Source: a virus
DNA: 64,000 nt
Virus record (IMG/VR): IMGVR_UViG_3300036790_000034
Coordinates: 33,492-97,491 of that record
Direction: 5' to 3' (one strand)
Part shown: positions 62,950-64,000 of the stretch, piece by piece
Position numbering within the stretch: the stretch's first letter is position 1
How the letters are laid out: the number at the start of each line of letters is the position of its first letter
Position numbers and translations under genes: made by a program
The notes under the pieces: generated by a model
The model's input: only the letters and a program-made list of their open reading frames with translations
Told to the model about the DNA's origin: nothing
The model's database searches: none

Positions 62950-63370
62950 TTACTCGCTCAGGTCACGCTTCTCATTGCTCGTCTGACACGGTCGTCTGCA
63001 CGTATCGTGTGCCATCGAAGGCAGTCAGCTTTCTAGGTTCGTGACCTGAACACGTTTTTCAATCTTGAACCGCCGATTTTAGGTATCGGGTCAACCTGCG
63101 ATTAGCCCTGCAAGTGGGCTTGCGTCTCGTGCCCTTCGCTCTTACCGTGCCGTACGCTTGTGGCGTTTCTCGCGGTTAGCATCCTCATGTGCGGCTGCTG
63201 TCCTACATCGCTGAGGCATTGGTACGGCATCTCAGCAGAGCCTAGATTAGTGCTTTACGCTGGCACAGTCCCGACGAAGGCGACTGTATCGACTATATTG
63301 TGCCAGCCCCGGTTAACCACCCACCGGAAGTATGTTGCGACTGGCTAGATTGTCAATGAACCAACTGAAC
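62950..63370 (-). ncRNA. Structured noncoding region C
   Basis: About 450 bases between 62928 and 63380 hold no gene I can support. They contain GCAAG/CTTGC with a four-base loop (63110-63114 / 63119-63123), a long-range TGCCGTAC/GTACGGCA pair (63148-63155 / 63222-63229), and CTGAG/CTCAG (63211-63215 / 63231-63235). ACAGTC/GACTGT (63265-63270 / 63282-63287) lies inside CTGGC/GCCAG (63260-63264 / 63302-63306). The minus strand near 63290-63303 reads AATATAGTCG, like the S element of group I introns, but no matching R element was found. The strand is assumed from neighbours. Confidence 0.4.
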
Positions 63371-63380
63371 TACAAATATC

Positions 63381-63791
63381 TTAACACAAGAGGAGAACAG
63401 CACAAGGCACTAAAGTGCTATACGAGACGATTTTAGTAACCAGCGTAAACCATAGATTCCAAAGGCGTTGTCGCTCGAAATGAAACAGGTGGACGTGTCT
63501 ATACCGTATGCACAAAGCCGCTCGATACTCATTTAGCGTCAATGCGGCCTTGTCTTGGTTGCACCGATAACAGACGAGATGGAACGCGGGCAAGTCTTTG
63601 CTTGAATGGTCACGCATGAAGTCACGGCTAACAGGAATGACGTGGTCAATTGTCGCTGCCTGATAGGAGCACTGTGAACGCTTTCGCCACATCCTGTGGC
63701 CGCAATACGCACACAGTCTCCCATCCGCCGCGTTGAGCAGCAACTTGCGTGACCAATAAACGCCGTCAACCCATCCGCCAAAGTAGCTCAT
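63381..63791 (-). CDS. HNH endonuclease
   Basis: ATG 63791 overlaps the stop of the duplicated gene (ATGA) and gives 136 aa: MSYFGGWVDGVYWSRKLLLN, RLCAYCGHRMWRKRSQ, ATIDHVIPVSRDF and FHLVCYRCNQDKAALTLNEY. The CxYCG...IDHVIP...CYRCNQDK pattern is the general HNH (McrA-like) type. The C-terminal 35 residues are hydrophobic, which is unusual for the class. It is associated with the second copy of the duplicated gene, as another HNH gene is with the first. Confidence 0.8.
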   Translation of the reverse strand: MSYFGGWVDGVYWSRKLLLNAADGRLCAYCGHRMWRKRSQCSYQAATIDHVIPVSRDFMRDHSSKDLPAFHLVCYRCNQDKAALTLNEYRAALCIRYRHVHLFHFERQRLWNLWFTLVTKIVSYSTLVPCAVLLLC

Positions 63792-64000
63792 CCGAGCACT
63801 CGTTTCTTGATACTCACGTATGGCAGGAGGAGAATCCACTGACGTTGGATGGCCTCACGCGTGACATGAATCGCACGATTGCGAACGAAGCGGAGTTTCT
63901 CAGCCGTCATCGGCTTCGTGACATCAGCGAATTGGTTGACACCTGATGCGGCCTTCCGCTTGAGCGTCATCAGATGTGGCTGTTTGTCTTTGCCAGTGAC
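63788..64000 (-). CDS. Small duplicated gene, copy 2 (runs off the window)
   Basis: The frame is identical to that of 46868-47101 from the window edge down to the last ten codons, where it reads YVSIKKRVLG. Its start lies beyond 64000. Perfect DNA identity including third codon positions shows recent copying or gene conversion. Confidence 0.65.
   Translation of the reverse strand, partial: VTGKDKQPHLMTLKRKAASGVNQFADVTKPMTAEKLRFVRNRAIHVTREAIQRQWILLLPYVSIKKRVLG
63822..64000 (-). repeat. Long exact direct repeat, copy 2
   Basis: Identical to 46902-47080 in the same orientation. The right boundary is not reached within the window, so the true repeat is at least 179 bases. Confidence 0.95.

Noticed and set aside
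63240-63360. Group I intron in region C
   Set aside because: Only an S-like motif was found; the R segment, P3/P7 pairing and flanking split gene are missing.

Overview
The window is part of a double-stranded DNA tailed-phage genome. The virion genes point to a podovirus with T7-style architecture. After a very large nozzle-like tail protein (4309-8634) come a 138-aa acetyltransferase-like protein (10908-11324), a roughly 200-aa Ala/Gln-rich protein with an added Hint domain (11735-12751), a 772-aa protein (12753-15071) and a 1596-aa protein (15087-19877). Their sizes and order match T7 gp13-gp14-gp15-gp16, the internal virion or ejection proteins. The genome is much larger than T7, though, and carries its own RecA, two RNA ligases, a DNA ligase, an SF2 helicase, chaperone-like proteins and several tRNAs. 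No ribosomal, plasmid or host metabolic genes are visible. The host cannot be named from the sequence. Terminase, portal, capsid, DNA polymerase and RNA polymerase genes are not seen and presumably lie outside the window.

Layout. From 1 to 29290 all genes are on the plus strand. First come tail and connector genes, then the ejection proteins (10.9-19.9 kb), small membrane proteins that may act in lysis (20.6-21.2 kb), an HTH plus phosphoesterase-like protein, two nucleotide-processing enzymes (23.1-24.3 kb), an RNA-rich stretch (24.26-24.9 and 26.7-27.5 kb, with tRNAs and heavily base-paired noncoding sequence) and an IPT-domain surface protein. A long terminator hairpin at 29294-29354 separates this block from the minus-strand block (29355-64000). 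The minus block is read from right to left in densely overlapping, translationally coupled genes. It holds an AAA ATPase / DUF1257 / DUF2997 cluster (57.8-62.1 kb), a possible sliding clamp, a SWIM zinc-finger protein, DNA ligase, a short tyrosine recombinase, a PD-(D/E)XK nuclease, Rnl1- and Rnl5-type RNA ligases, a GroES-like protein and a Clp-like AAA+ ATPase, an SF2 helicase, two MazG-like pyrophosphohydrolases, RecA, an endolysin and a protein-kinase-like protein.

The most striking property is the load of free-standing HNH / endonuclease VII-like genes: twenty copies in 64 kb, slotted between ordinary phage genes on both strands, often sharing ATGA-type start/stop overlaps with their neighbours. 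One is broken by a single-base frameshift, two share an 18-nt upstream repeat, and two lie beside identical copies (at least 179 bp) of a small gene. Other notable points are a Hint domain fused to an internal virion protein, three intergenic regions with nested inverted repeats that look like structured RNAs, a tRNA with a GTT anticodon on a long-variable-arm body, a C-terminal GRKFR pentapeptide shared by three unrelated proteins, and many 30-55-residue genes, mostly membrane or zinc-binding.

Start codons were chosen by Shine-Dalgarno match and gene spacing. Functional names come from motif recognition only, since no database search was possible.
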